Shown here: positions 31,212 to 43,737 of the stretch, piece by piece | How positions within the stretch are numbered: the stretch's first letter is position 1 | How the letters are laid out: each line of letters begins with the position of its first letter | Assembly (NCBI GenBank): GCA_037176725.1 | Contig: JAZBRS010000037.1 | Coordinates: 10,062,001-10,126,000 of the forward strand | Source: Posidonia oceanica | Lineage: Eukaryota > Streptophyta > Magnoliopsida > Alismatales > Posidoniaceae | DNA length: 64,000 bases | Reading direction: 5' to 3' | Notes under the pieces: generated by a model | The model's input: the letters and a program-made list of their open reading frames with translations, nothing else | Databases searched by the model: none | Told to the model about the DNA's origin: nothing | Program-made: the position numbers and the translations under genes

Positions 31212-34169
31212 ATGCGCTCTAGGTCAGCAATGGCCCAGTACGTCAGTGAGTCTCTCTTTACTCCTGTCACGGAGGGTGTTTCCGTTCTGGCCCCTCCGGT
31301 TGCTCCTTTTGTCCCTCTTGTTCCCCCTTCGACGCTAGGGTTTCCTCCTCTAACGTCTCTAGGTTCTCAGTACGTCCCGGGACAGTGGCAAGCATCTCTC
31401 CCTCCGGATCCGGTCGCCAAGTCTATCTTGACGACCGTTACCCGCGTTCCGGAGACGCCGCTGCCCCCTCCGTCCCAGGGATACGTCGCTTTCGACATCC
31501 CTTCCACCGCTGCTGCGACCTTTTCTGTAGAACCCTTCCCTCCCGGACAGTCTGTGTCCGTGCCCCTTGTTTCTCAACCCCCGCCGGCACTGCACTTCAG
31601 CGTCCCCACTGGCGAGACGCCTAAGGCGCAGTACCAGCACCTGATGGAGCTTGCTTAGAGACTGCAGGGCATGGCTCTATCAGTTCGTCCTTCTTCTGTC
31701 TCTGTCGTTCCTGAGGTTGCTTTGAGGCCAGTTCCTGCATTCCATGCATCGACCTCCACACCTCCGCCTCGACCATCGTCGCAACTGCTCACGGTTCCGA
31801 CGATGGGGGCCCGTTTACTGCCTCCTGCTGCACAACATTTAGCACAGCATACTCCAATCCCCTCTGGTGGTCAGTCCTTTGGACCGGCTGGAGCCCAATA
31901 CCTCACTAGCTCGCTGTCTGGCACCCCGCCTGTACGGCAACTGGGGCTCCGTCATCCTACCCCTATCCCAGCACAGCATGGCATCTACTCTTCTCCTCTG
32001 CATCAAGTCCAGCATCCTGCACACACTCCTGCATACACAGTCCCCCAGCACGGATACGCCGGCCATCCCGTTGCTCCACCAGGCGACGCTATGGTAGATC
32101 CGGAGGAGCACTTAGGTGCGACCCATTCGGCGTATGTGCTCGCTACCCCTGCTGATCCCTCTCCTACAGTAGCAATCCCCGACCCCATCAATAACCGAAT
32201 GGACGTCTTGGAGAAGGCACTACGACTAGTGCAGGGTACTGAGCACCAGACCTACCAATTCCGAGACCTCTACTACTTTCCAGAGGCGGTACTCCCTCCG
32301 AAGTTCAAAATCCCGGACTTCGAGAAGTATAATGGTAGGGGCTGCCCCGTGGCACACTTGAAGGCGTATTGCGGTGATCTCGCTCAGCTTCAGGCTGACG
32401 AGAGGTTGCTGATCCGTTTGTTCGAGAAGAGTTTGACCGGGCCGGCACTCAAGTGGTTTACATCGCTTGATATGTCAGCCATCAAGACTTGGAACGACCT
32501 CAGTCAGGCGTTCCTGGAACAATACTCCTTCAACCTCGATCTGGTCCCAAAGAGGGCGGACTTGATCGCAATCAAGCAGAATTCTGGCGAGCCGTTCGGG
32601 GAGTACGTCGACCGCTGGCACGCCCTTGCCTCTCGGGTTCGAGATAGACCCTCTGATGATGAGTCTACCGAGATCGTTATCAAAGGGGCGCAGCCGTCTC
32701 TCAGAGCTCTGCTTAGCATCCAACCAGTCACTACTTTTGCAGCACTCATAAGAGCTGGAGCGCGTGTAGAGAGTTCTTTGCGGAGTGGCAACTTCCCGGC
32801 TCTCTCTGCGTTCGCTAAGCAGGCAGTGATCAGCAGTAATAGTGCCAACAGCAGCGCCCCCAACAACAACAGCGGCAGCAGCAACAACCGCCCGAAGAAG
32901 AAGGACTCGCCGAAAACCGCTGTTGCATTCGTCGACTCTCTTGCTGTGCCTGTTCGTTTGCCATCCCGACCTGCCCCAACTCAGATGGTGTATGCTCCTG
33001 CACCTAGGAATCCACACACACCACACATCACTACCACCGCTAGACCGGTCTACCCTGCCGCACCAGTTCAGCAAGGCTCATACCAGAGGCAAAGAAGGCC
33101 ACCCACTGAGAAGCGGAGATTCGCCTCACTGGTGGAACCGCTCACGGTCATCTTGCCAAAGGTTGCATCGCTCCTGAAGTTCCCGGAGGTTCGTCCGCCG
33201 CCAAGTCCTCTGCCGCATTGGTTTAGGCCGGACCTCTTCTGCAATTTCCATCGAAGCGCCGGGCATTCGACGGACAATTGCTTCTCCTTGCGGAACGCTA
33301 TTCAGGACTTGATCGAATCGGGAACGATTGTGATCGACACGCACGAGGCATCCACTCAAGCACACACACATGCATCTGCACATTCAGCTGTTCCCCCTCA
33401 TTCTGGCATCATCCACCAACCCCTACCGGAGCACTCTTATCCGGGAGGGGCGGGAACCTCAGGCATCCATTCTGTCTTTCCTTCTGGGCCTGCTACCTCC
33501 GTGGTGGACCCTTCCAATCTCATCTCTGATATTTCTAAACCTTTCCCAGTCAGTCTCTATCTCGCGGCAGTTGCCGGCTCCGAGTCGGGAATTCACTTGA
33601 TCCGACCGCGTGCCAGGCCGGAGCACCCTCTCGCGTCTCCCACCATGCTTCCTCAGGCTCAATCCCCTGTGCACCTCCTAGCTAGAGCCCAGCTTAGTTC
33701 CCCCATCCACCTCTTAGGGCGACCTCAGCTACACCTTCTAGGCAGACCTCAACCTGCCCCAGCCTTCCCACCCCAACAACCATACCCTTTAGACGGACCT
33801 CAACACCCAATAGGTCCCCCTGTAACCTCTCCTGTGCTCGCAGCACGTGCTCCAGTGGTTATTGACTTAACCCTGGACACCCATCGCGTCCCTTACAGCT
33901 ACACCACAGAAATGTGCGCGGAAGTAACGCGATCGGGGAGGGTTTACAGGCCCCCAACACCGGCAATTAGGCCAACTCACCCTAGGCCTGTTATGCCCCC
34001 ACCCTCTAGCCAACCCATAGCAGATCCAACTCCGAGCCAGCCTGTAGCTAGCCAAATCCTTGCCCAACCTGTAGTAACCCAGCTTCCTGCCACTACCCCC
34101 TTAGAGCTTGCCCAAGCAACCCCTCCCCTTGCCAAAAAGAGCCAACCCAAGGCAGACTTGACCTCCTAG
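31212..34169 (+). pseudogene. gag: Gag region of element B (capsid domain and CHHC knuckle), with in-frame stop
   Basis: Gag would form the particle that packages element RNA. The start is ATG 31212 (MRSRSAMAQ); the reading frame is open upstream without an ATG. The N-terminal third is Pro/Ser/Ala-rich and disordered. A stop TAG at 31656 replaces a Gln codon (CAG in C). The capsid domain (PF03732-like) runs about 32185-32815 with NNRMDVLEKALRLVQG, FKIPDFEKYNGRG, ALKWFTSLDMS and FLEQYSFNLDLVPKRADL. A zinc-knuckle-like motif C-x2-H-x4-H-x4-C is at 33240-33281, a CHHC variant of the usual CCHC. A Pro-rich tail with RPEH, LLGRPQ and VARS-like repeats follows. TAG at 34167 ends this segment; C has CAG there, so the protein originally continued into protease in the same frame. 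Confidence 0.9.
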
Positions 34170-37100
34170 CTTAAGAAGGTCAAAGCTGACATTTCCATTT
34201 GGGACTTGATCCACACCTCTGCCGAACATCGCAAGGCTTTTCTTCACGTGTTCCAGGCTACCCGTGTGTCCCAGTCTATTGAGCCTTCAGCCTTGGAGAG
34301 CATGGTTGGGTTGATTGCGGAGCCCTAGGTCATCTCTTTTACGAGTGATGAGCTGCCTCCGGCGGGGAGTAATCACAACCAGCCCCTATTCGTCACGGTG
34401 CAGTTCAAAAACTTTCGCATTCCCCTAACACTGGTTGATAATGGGTCAGGCCTTAACGTCTGCCCCTTGCGTACAGCAACCAAGCTCGGATTCAAAGCCG
34501 AGGACATCACGCCAACTGTGAAGGGAATGACAGCTTTTGACAACACACACCATGACGCTCTAGGGATTCTGATCATTCCCCTCGCTATTGGCCCGGTCGT
34601 CTTCGATGTAGAATTCTATGTCGTCGACTTGAAGCCCAACTTCAATCTTCTGCTTGGGCGCCCTTGGCTCCACAAGCATCAAGTCCTTCCTTCGACCCTC
34701 CATCGAATGATAAAGTACCGTCGCAGCGATGATGTCATTGTCGTCATGGCGGAGAACTTTGAGAAGGAGCGGATCGAAGCAGTCTCCCCCGTGTCTTCGC
34801 AATCTATCCCGTTTGACCCTGAGACTTCTGAAGCCCTATATCGCGTTAATCGGTGCGAGCCGGTTAACTTCATTCCTGATCTTGAATGTGTCAACTCCTT
34901 GACCGTTCACAGCAACCCCTTTCGAATGGTTGAGAATGTATGTCACAGGTGGGGTTACGTAAAGGGTACGCCGCTCGGGCGTCACGGCCAGGGGATCGCA
35001 GAGCCGATCATAGCAGTGGAGCGAAGGAAATCTGAAGGCCTCGGCTACGAACCAAAGCTCAACGAAGATCACTGCTTTCAGCTCAACAATCCAGAACCAG
35101 CCATTCCCAAAGACCTCACTAACTTTACCAGTGCAGGAATCCTGGGATCGACCGACGATCAAGGCACGGCACCGACAGAGGATTGGGTGTGTGTTGAGGA
35201 CTACTACTCAGATGAGGAGCAGTCTGGCACAACAGAGGCAGTCCCAACCAGCACAGCAGAAACAGTAATCAGAGCAGAGGCCACACAATCAGTCTATTCA
35301 GCTCTCCCTCTGGCAGATACAGTAGGCAGCTCAGCAGGCCCTGTGGCAAAACTAGCAAGTTCCCACTCTTTTGCAGCCACATCTGCATCTCAAGAACAGA
35401 CAGCAGCAGTGCAGGAGTCAGAGACACTCCTTCTGGCAGAACCAAGCATGCTACCAGCGATCACAGTTACATCAGTGCCACTGTCCCTCTCTCTGGAAGG
35501 GCAATTAATCAACTCAGTCAACAGCGCGGCTCAGCCCGCTTCAGCAGTACCATCTCCAGGAATGCAGCCGGCGCAGTCCGCTTCGCATCCTCCTGACAAC
35601 CAGCAGCAGCTCTCATGGCAAGACCCCATGGCATCAAAGGCTGCACTCTCTCAGTTACGGCCTGATACAAAAGGCCAACTGAGCACTACACTCTTCGGGC
35701 CTTTGAGCCCTCCAAAGAGCACCCCTGCTTACTCTCCAACAGTGACCCTGGCAGCTTATCCATCTGTGGCACCGCTGACCTGTCTATTTGGGCCTTCTAC
35801 ATCGGAGTTGCCACCATCAAGCGCGCCCGTGAACCAGATCATGCAAATTCCTAGGGCACCGATCCGTCTTGCAGCCGGGCCAGTGCCGCAGGCCCCCGGC
35901 GCCTACTACGTTGACTCCCCCTCAGACGAAGAAGAAGGAGTGGCGATAGAAGCCCAGGTCGATTCTTGGATGTCCGACTTAGAGCTACTTTATCAAGAAC
36001 AAATCAAGTCGATAGTAGAAGACCTGGCAGAGCATCAAGCCGCAGAAAGGAAAGGGAAAGCCGTGGTCACGGACCCTCCTCTGCAAAAGGACCCTGCCTT
36101 TATCATGGTCCTAGAAGAAGACTCAGCAATGCTGGACGCCCCTAGACCAGATGAACTCATCACTCTCCGACCAGAAGGCGGGTCTAGGTGGTTTTTGCAA
36201 CATATGCCTCACTTAAGCAGCACAGCGAGCGGCGATGCTCAGATCAACCGCCAGTCTAGCATACCCTCCACAAGCACACTGGAAGACCCAGAGGAGGAAG
36301 CGTCAGCAGTGCAAGCAGCAGCAGTAACAGAGCAGAAAGCAGAATCAGTAACAGAGCTGTCAACAGCCTCAGCAGCAGAACAGTCAGCAGTTCCAGCAGT
36401 AGAGTCAGCAAGGCCCGTAACAGCATCAGTAGAGCACTCAGCAGAATCAGTCAGGCCAGAGCAAACGGCAGAAGGAGTTGCTGGGACGAAGGTCGCGCAC
36501 CGAGGCTACAAGAATACCCGAGTGAGCGTGACCATCCTGAAACGTCACCAGGGCCAAGCAGCGGAACATATACACTCTTTCGACATCACAAGTCCTTCTT
36601 TTGAGAAAGAGATCCTCTCGGAACTTATTGCTTATGGAGAGGAGGAGGATACGGGCATGGATGAGACTGACGAACCATTGCCTGAGTTCTGGCCCTATGA
36701 CGACGACCCAGAAGGCCCCAACCTCCATGTTGAAGAAGAAACAGAGGTTGTCAATATCAGCACAGCTGAGGAAGTCAGAGAAGTTCGTATCAGTGCCCAG
36801 CTGTCCACCCAGGCTCGAGCAGAGTTCATCGCGTTCTTGAAAGAATATACGGATGTCTTCGCCTGGAGTTACGAAGATATGGTCGGCCTTGACATAGAGA
36901 TAGTGGTGCACAATCTGCCCTTAAACCCGGATGCCAAGCCAGTGAAGCAGAAGCTAAGAAGATGGCGACCACAGTGGCTGCTCATGATCAAAGAAGAGAT
37001 AATGAAGCAGCTCAGAGTCAACTTTCTAAAGGTCGTTCTTTATCCTGAATGGCAGGCAAACATTGTACCTGTGCCCAAGAAAGATGGCCGAATCCGGATC

Positions 37101-37742
37101 TACATCGACTACAGGGACCTGAACAAGGCGAGTCCCAAGGACGACTTCCCCCTGCCCCACATTGACGTCCTAGTCAATAATACAGCGGGCCACAAGATGC
37201 TCTCCTTCATGGACGGCTTTTCTAGATACAATCAAATCAAAATGGCAGAAGAAGACATGGAAAAGACTTCATTCATCACCCCTTGGGGAGTCTTCTGCTA
37301 CCAAGTCATGCCGTTCGGTCTGAAGAATGCTGGTGCGACCTATCAGAGGGCCATGACTGCACTATTCCACGACCTCATGCACCAAGAAGTAGAGGTCTAC
37401 GTAGACGACATGATTGCTAAAACCAGAGAGCCTGAAGACCACCTTGCCTGCCTAAAAAAGCTCTTTGACCGTCTACAGAAATACAGATTGCGCCTGAATC
37501 CCAAGAAGTGTGTATTCGAGGTGTCCTCTGGCAAGCTGCTCGGCTACATTGTTAGCCAAAGGGGGATTGAGGTGGATCCGATGAAAGCAAAAGCCATCGT
37601 GGACATGCCACCCCCCAGAACTGAAAAAGAGGTCAGAAGTCTGCTTGGGCGTTTACAGTATATCAGTCGCTTTATTGCACAGCTTACGCCCATCTGTGAA
37701 CCCATATTCAAGCTCCTGAAGAAGAATGCACAAATCGACTAG
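34170..37742 (+). pseudogene. pol: Protease, G-patch-like segment, long linker and RT of element B
   Basis: It continues the gag frame. A second TAG at 34326 interrupts the protease lead-in. The aspartic protease has LVDNGSGLNV (Asp at 34437; D-N-G-S where D-S/T-G is common) and LLGRPWLH near 34655. Next comes a Gly-rich segment, WGYVKGTPLGRHGQGI (about 34948-34996), resembling the G-patch of some retroelement proteases. About 600 residues of Ala/Ser/Glu/Thr-rich linker (about 35200-36900) follow, with degenerate repeats. RT starts near 36975 with VPKKDGRIRIYIDYRDL, and catalytic YVDD is at 37398-37409. TAG at 37740 replaces the Trp of QIDW in A. The linker is fully open, so no intron is needed to join protease to RT here, unlike reported Ogre elements. 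Confidence 0.9.
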
Positions 37743-38678
37743 AGCGAGGAGTGTCAAGCTGCATTTGCCAAGATCAAGCAGCTGTTGATCAAGCCTCCTG
37801 TCCTGGTTCCCCCTACACCAGGGAGACCTTTGCTTCTCTACCTTTCTACCACGCAGCATTCCATGGGCGCCGTCTTGGGCCAACCTGACGAATCTGGTAG
37901 AAAGGACCGCGCCATCTACTACCTGAGCAAGAAGTTTAATGAATGCGAAGCCAGGTACAGTACACTAGAGAAGACCTGCTTGTCCCTTGTCTGGGCTGCA
38001 CAGAAACTAAGGCACTACATGATGGCATACCCAGTTCAGCTCTTATGCTGGCATGATCCTATCAAGTTCCTCTTTCAAAAGCCGGCCATGGTGGGCAGAT
38101 GTGCTAAGTGGCAGGTGTTATTGTCTCAGTACGACATCACCTTTGTCACACAGAAATCCATGAAGGGTCAGGCCATGGCAGACCATCTCGCTGATCTTCC
38201 TCTGCCTGAATACCAACCCCTCCGGATGCAGTTCCCTGACGAGGACAACCTCTTCGCAATGGAGGGCTCTGAGGAGAAAAATCCTGAAAAACAAGAGGAA
38301 TGGCAGCTCTACTTTGATGGCGCTGTCAACAAGAAGGGCCGAGGCATAGGCGCAGTGCTGACCACGCCCCAGGGACAGATGACTCCCTTCGCGAGGAAGC
38401 TGACTTTCACTTGCACAAACAATGAAGCAGAATATGAAGCATGCATCCTGGGATTGAAAGTCGCCCTCGAGCATGGGGCGCAAAAGTTGCATGTGCACGG
38501 TGATGCCATGCTAGTAATCTCTCAAGTGAACGGCGACTGGAGGACAAAAGACCCCAAGCTTGTGCCGTATCACGAACACCTACTGAGGCTGATGGAAGAA
38601 TTTGAGAGCATCTGCTTCACATACATGAACAGAGCAAAGAATGCATACGCAGACGCGTTAGCAACTCTGGCATCCTGA
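37743..38678 (+). pseudogene. pol: RNase H and second archaeal-type RNase H of element B
   Basis: Same frame as upstream. The first RNase H (from about 37785) reads LLLYLSTTQHSMGAVLGQ; the expected first catalytic Asp is replaced in the S-T-T stretch, as in element A, so this copy is probably structural only. The second RNase H (about 38300-38670) has YFDGAVNKKGRGIGAVL, NNEAEYEACILG, HGDAMLVISQ and YADALATLAS, giving a complete D-E-D-D set. The pair is diagnostic for the Tat clade. TGA at 38676 replaces the Trp of ASWLS in A. Confidence 0.9.
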
Positions 38679-40025
38679 CTCACTATACCTGAGGACAGTG
38701 CAGTGAATGTATCTGTTACTCGCATTGAGCAGCCTGCATATTGCCTGAACATAGAAGAGGCGGATCCAGCAGAGGGGCAGCCCTGGTATCAAGATATAAA
38801 ATCTTTCCTGGAGTCTGGCAGCTTTCCTCCTGATACCGCGGCAGCAGACAAGAGAACTCTGGCGCGTCTGGCGTCAAAGTATGTGTTGGGGGCTGGGCAG
38901 CTGTACAGAAGGTCGTACAATCAGATGTTACTGCGCTGCCTGAACAAATCGGAGGCTGACACGCTGATGCTTCAAGTACATGCAGGGACCTGTGGCCCGC
39001 ACATGAACGGCGTCCTCCTGGCCAAGAAGATAATGCTCCAAAGATATTTCTGGCAGACCATGGAAGCAGACTACTGCCGGTTCGTGCGCAGATGCCACAA
39101 CTGTCAAATCCATGGTAACTTCATCAAGGCCCCCCCACAACAGTTGCATAATATGTCTTCGCCATGGCCTTTCTCCACCTGGGGGATCGATGTCATTGGC
39201 GTCGTCCACCCGGCCGCTTCAAATGGTCATCGCTACATTCTGGTAGCGATTGACTACTTTACCAAGTGGGTGGAAGCAGCCTCTTACAGGACAGTCACCG
39301 CTGTGGCAACAGAAAAGTTTATCAAGAACAATATCATTGCCCGATAAGGGGTCCCGCACTCCGTCATCTCTGATAACGGCACAAACTTCATTACCAAAAG
39401 GATCGAGGAATATCTGCAAAGTCTCAAGATCACGCATCATCGATCCTCGCCCTATCGGCCATAGATGAACGGAGCAGTGGAGTCTGCAAACAAGAACAAT
39501 GTCAAGATTCTGAAGAAGATGGCAGAAATCCACAAGGATTGGCACGACAAGCTCCCGTACGCGCTCTGGGCGTACAGGACATCAATTCGGACCTCCGCGG
39601 GAGCCACCCCGTACTCTCTGGTGTATGGCATGGAAGTGGTGTTACCTGTTGAAGTAGAGATCCCCTCTCTGCGGATCCTACGAGAAGCTGAGTTGGAAGA
39701 GGCAAAATGGGTCGAAGACCGCTGCATCCAACTGAATTTAATCGATGAGCGCAGACTGCAAGCTATGCACAACGCTCACTGCTACCAGAAGCGGATGGCC
39801 AGAGCATTCTTGAAGAAGGTCTAGCCCAGAAACTTCTAGCCAGGGGACCTTGTCTTGCGCGCCATTCATTTGCCTGATGGTCGAGGGAAATTCCGACCTA
39901 ATTGGCATGGCCCCTTCGTGGTCAAGCAGATCTTCCCGGGAGGCGCAGTAACTCCTGAGGATATGGACCAGGTCGAGCAGTCTGAGCCCGTCAACCTCTG
40001 CTATCTCAAGAAGTACTATCAGTAG
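38679..40025 (+). pseudogene. pol: Integrase of element B, with multiple stops
   Basis: Integrase joins the DNA copy to the host genome. The HHCC finger is in VHAGTCGPHMNG and CHNCQIHGN (about 38980-39115). The core has GIDVIG, then SDNGTNF and NGAVESANK (D-D-E). The tail has GDLVLRAIHLPDGRGKF and a GPF-like module, ending LKKYYQ and TAG at 40023. Four further stops lie inside: TAA 39345 (Tyr in A and D), TAG 39462 (Gln), TAG 39822 (Gln in D) and TAG 39837 (Gln in A and D). Sibling fragment D keeps sense codons at all four places, so they arose in B after the copies separated. Confidence 0.9.
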
Positions 40026-41505
40026 CCGAAGGCAGCCCCGTTGCAGATGCCCTTCTCCTGCCTACACTTCTTTCATTCTCGTCCTACCGGCCTTTCCTAT
40101 CTATCCTACTCTTGCATTCTCTCTTTTCAAATCATCATCGTCATCTTCACAAAAACATCCATCAACTCTTTTCAAATCATCATCGTCATTCTCTCAAATC
40201 ATGCATTACATCTTTGGCCCGGTGATGAAAACCGGAAGTGCTTGCCTGCTCTGGAAAGAGTCCGCCCTACCTCACCCAGCACTACTCAGATGTCTTAGCT
40301 AGTGAGGGAGCCACCACCAATCAGGACAGGCGAACTGCCTAATCTCATAAGGACATACACCTCTAAGGGAGAAAAAATGTTAGGATGTGAGTCTGAAAAA
40401 AAGTGAGAGTAGACACCTAGGTTTGGGCACATCCAAGGAAAAGAAGGCGAAGACAGAAGCCGGCCCTAGAGATAGGGGTGTGCAGTCTAACCCTGCTCCT
40501 TCTACCCATCACACAACAGACCCAAAGCCTAAATCCACTACAATCCAAGCACCCTTCTTTTGCCACCAAAATGGGGATAGCAAAAGCCTGAAAAAAAAAG
40601 AAGAAAAAAAAGAAATCAAACAAGCAGGAAAAGAGATAGAACAAAAATCAAAAAAAAAAGGGAAAAAAAAGCAAAAGCAAAAAAAAGAGAAAAAGAAAAA
40701 AAAAGGGCAAGTTTCAGCCCAAAAATACAGGCACCATTATCCCCCATACCCTACTAGAAGATCCCCAGTATGTCGCGCTTAAAAAGGTCTACCACTTCCC
40801 TCCAAGGGCAAACACGTACCCTTCTCCTGGCTAGGGGCAGAGAAAGACTGCATACCTATGAGGGAGAAATCAATCAGAAAAAAAAAGAGAGCTGAAAGAA
40901 TAGGTGTAGGTCCTGAGAGTTTGGCAAGTAGCCTGTCCTCACCACACCACCACCTGTATAATGCCAACACCTGTTCCGGAGCGCCACCAGCAAGCCAAGA
41001 GTCTAGGTGGGGCCCAGTGAGTCAGGGACCACTCCCTTCCTTTGCAGCAGGCACCAAAGCACTCCGTATGCTGAGGGCATCCAAGCATACTCATCCACCA
41101 AAGCATACTAACCACTTCATAAGCATATTAATCACTGCATCATGCATACATGCATCCTCTTCTATCATTCCTCTTCTATCAATCATTCCGCTCTGCAACT
41201 CGCTTCGACCCTGAGACAGTATTTCTCCCCAGCAGAGCGCATTGACGCCGCTCAAGCTGCGCTGGTTCAGATCTCCTGCTGGCCCTCGCCCCCGTATCCG
41301 CGAGGCTGCTGTAGAATCCTTTTTGCTTATCTGTGCTTAACTGCTATGTTCTGTTATTGACTGCTATGATGCATATGGAACTACTTTATCAGCCTCAGAT
41401 TCTGCTTTCTATCAAAGATTATATGCCTGCGAGATCTTACTGTTTATTGATAGCAGGTACCTTCAAGCTCTGCAGCTCTCAACCTGTACCTCTGCGATCT
41501 GCGCA
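40026..41505 (+). other. Spacer between pol and extra ORF of element B
   Basis: No gene supported. It has the conserved hairpin CCGGT/ACCGG at 40219-40223 with 40231-40235, and a purine-rich stretch at about 40575-40710. Bases 40026 to about 41430 are nearly identical to 52480-53879 of fragment D. A Lys-rich frame at 40387-40782 does not match the frame read in A and is not credible as protein. Confidence 0.6.
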
Positions 41506-42708
41506 ATGGGCTTCCCTACTCTTTTAACTCCAGCACACTACTCGGAAACCCTGCGAGAATGGATCGGCAGGCTCACTCAGGAAGACTGTGAGAAGCTGCG
41601 CCTCTTGGGGATCCCAACTAAACTGCTGAAGGCTGCTGATGTGGAAGTCACCCGTCACCTTCTATATGCCGCCGCAAGATTCTGGAAACCGGCGCACCAT
41701 GTCTTTCGCTTTGGCAAAACTGAGCTGACACCTACTCTGGAAGAGGTGCATCGGATCTGCGGCTTCTCAAAGATCATGGGGCCGCCTGTATTCATAAGGC
41801 GAGACGGATATCTCGAGGTCCTGAGCCAGCTGACTGGGCTCCCAACTCGAAGCTGCCAACAGAAACTAATCTGCACCAATGGGCCTGAACCTATGCTTCG
41901 CCTTGCGCACTTCGGTGATATCGTGAACAAGCGCGCAGAACTCGGGGACGAGCTGTGGCTCCGAGGGTTTGTCATCCGCTTCCTGGGCGAGCTATTCTTT
42001 ACTCATGGCCGACTGACAGTGGCCATCGAGGTTGCAGAGATTGCACTAGCTGTGGTGACCCAGCACATGGACCTGGCACCAGTTGTTGTGGCAGAGACTT
42101 ATCGTGGGCTGGACCGCATCTCACATCGCTGCCGCCACTTCCACGGTTGCGGAGCACTCATACAAGTCTAGCTGACCGCGCACTTAGAGACGGGCCTCCT
42201 GCGCCCTCAAGTGCACGCCTTCGAAGCTTACTGCAGCAGCGCCCGTGCCAAGATAAACAAGAGCGTCAAAGAAGAGTACGAGAGGCTGTCAGCACTGACT
42301 GACGACGCTGTGATATGGCGTATCGTCCCCTCTGCAGCAGAGCCATTTACTGTCTTCTTCAGCACGGGCAACGCGCGACTGATTATTCTTCCGGGCTTCA
42401 CAGCGGGCGTAGAGTACCACCCCATCAGGGTTATGCCCCAGTTCGGCTTCCAGCAGGGCACCTTCATCGACAGTACAGCGCCTGAGCTCCTTCAAATGTA
42501 CCCTCTCAGCACAACTGCCCCAACCAAGAAGCTCGCTAGTCTGATGCAGCATGGGATCCAATCGACAGACATTGCAGCTGTGAGAGGTATGGGATGCACC
42601 CCAGAATATGAAGCTGAAGTCCGAGAGCTTTGGCCTATCACTGAGGTCCCGCCAGGCGGCCCCCTATTCCCTGACTCCAGGCAGTCGAAGAAGGCCCGAA
42701 CTGACTAG
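41506..42708 (+). pseudogene. Extra ORF of element B: PMD/DUF7745-like, one nonsense codon
   Basis: It has the same start (MGFPTLLTP) and the same 401-codon span as element A, and aligns without gaps by eye. It keeps FRFGKTELTPTLEEVHRICG, ELWLRGFVIRFLGELFF and the basic tail SKKARTD. A single TAG at 42169-42171 replaces the Trp of QVWLAAH in A, cutting the protein at about residue 221; the rest of the frame stays open. Conservation of length and motifs in two elements that differ in many synonymous-looking positions suggests the ORF was under protein-level selection when the elements were active. Its function is unknown; the host PMD family is nuclear and linked to transposon silencing. Confidence 0.85.
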
Positions 42709-43737
42709 GCCCTTGTGCAACCATCATGTGGTCTTCTTTCAAGTCATGCTGTACATCTTTTGGCCTGCCACAGGCATTGTACCCATCAATCTTTATCAAT
42801 GAAAAACTCTTTCTGCTATCTGCTTGCACTTCAAGACTGTTCAATGCATTGCATATTCATTATCACCATCATCTCGGGCCCTCTGGCCAGACTTGCAGCC
42901 AACACAACGCAAGAGAAGTCCTCAGCACCCAATCCGGAGTCCAGAACATCTGCGGACCCGCGTCGTCAAGCTACGCCACCCGGCGTCCCCAGCTGGTCGC
43001 CCCCAGTTGGATCACCATCCCCTGCAGGCTGGCACCCCAAACTACTCGGCGAAAGGTCCGTCAACCTGTCATCATCTGCGGGCTGGCACCCCAAACTGCT
43101 CGCCGAAAGGTCCGTCAACCTATCATCATCCCCAGCTGGTCGCCCCCAGCTGGATCATCATCCTCTGCGGGCTGGCACCCCAAACTACTCGGCGAAAGGT
43201 CCGTCAACCTGTCATCCTCCTCAGCTGATCATCCCCAGCTGAGTCCCCTGCGGGCCGGCACCCCAAACTGCTCCGCGAGAAGTCCGTCAACCTGTCATCC
43301 TCCTCAGCTAATCATCCCCAGCTGAGTCCCCAGCGGGCTGGCACCCCAAACTGCTCGGCAAAAGGTCCGTCAACCTGTCATCCTCCTCAACTGATCATCC
43401 CCAGCTGAGTCCCCAGCGGGCTGGCACCCCAAACTGCTCGGCGAAAGGTCCGTCAACTTGTCATCCTCCTTAGCTGATCATCCCCAGCTGAGTCCCCTGC
43501 GGGCTTGCACCCCAAACTGCTCGGCGATAGGTCCGTCAACCTGTCATCTTCTGCAGGCTGGTACCCCAAACTACTCATCTGACAAGCACGACAATCTTGT
43601 CTTCACCCTTTGCTTTCGATGCCAAGGATGTGCTGGCCAACCCCTGGTGTCATCCCGACACCAGGGGCATCTTTTGATCGCCCCTTGGTATCATTCTCCC
43701 CCTTTTTCCCCTATGATATTCCTGGCGTCATAGGATG
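42709..43737 (+). repeat. 3' UTR of element B with tandem 83-bp repeats
   Basis: After a unique stretch, units with GTCCGTCAACCTGTCATC and GGCTGGCACCCCAAACTG repeat. GTCCG of each copy starts at 43056, 43110, 43199, 43282, 43365, 43448 and 43531, giving four exact 83-bp steps at the end. Each unit holds CAGCTGATCATCCCCAGCTG, an inverted repeat of CAGCTG. Element A has one unamplified copy. Confidence 0.88.

Noticed and set aside
32475..33074. Antisense ORF of 199 codons opposite gag (also 61759-62416)
   Set aside because: Shadow of the conserved gag frame; no domain and no independent start context.
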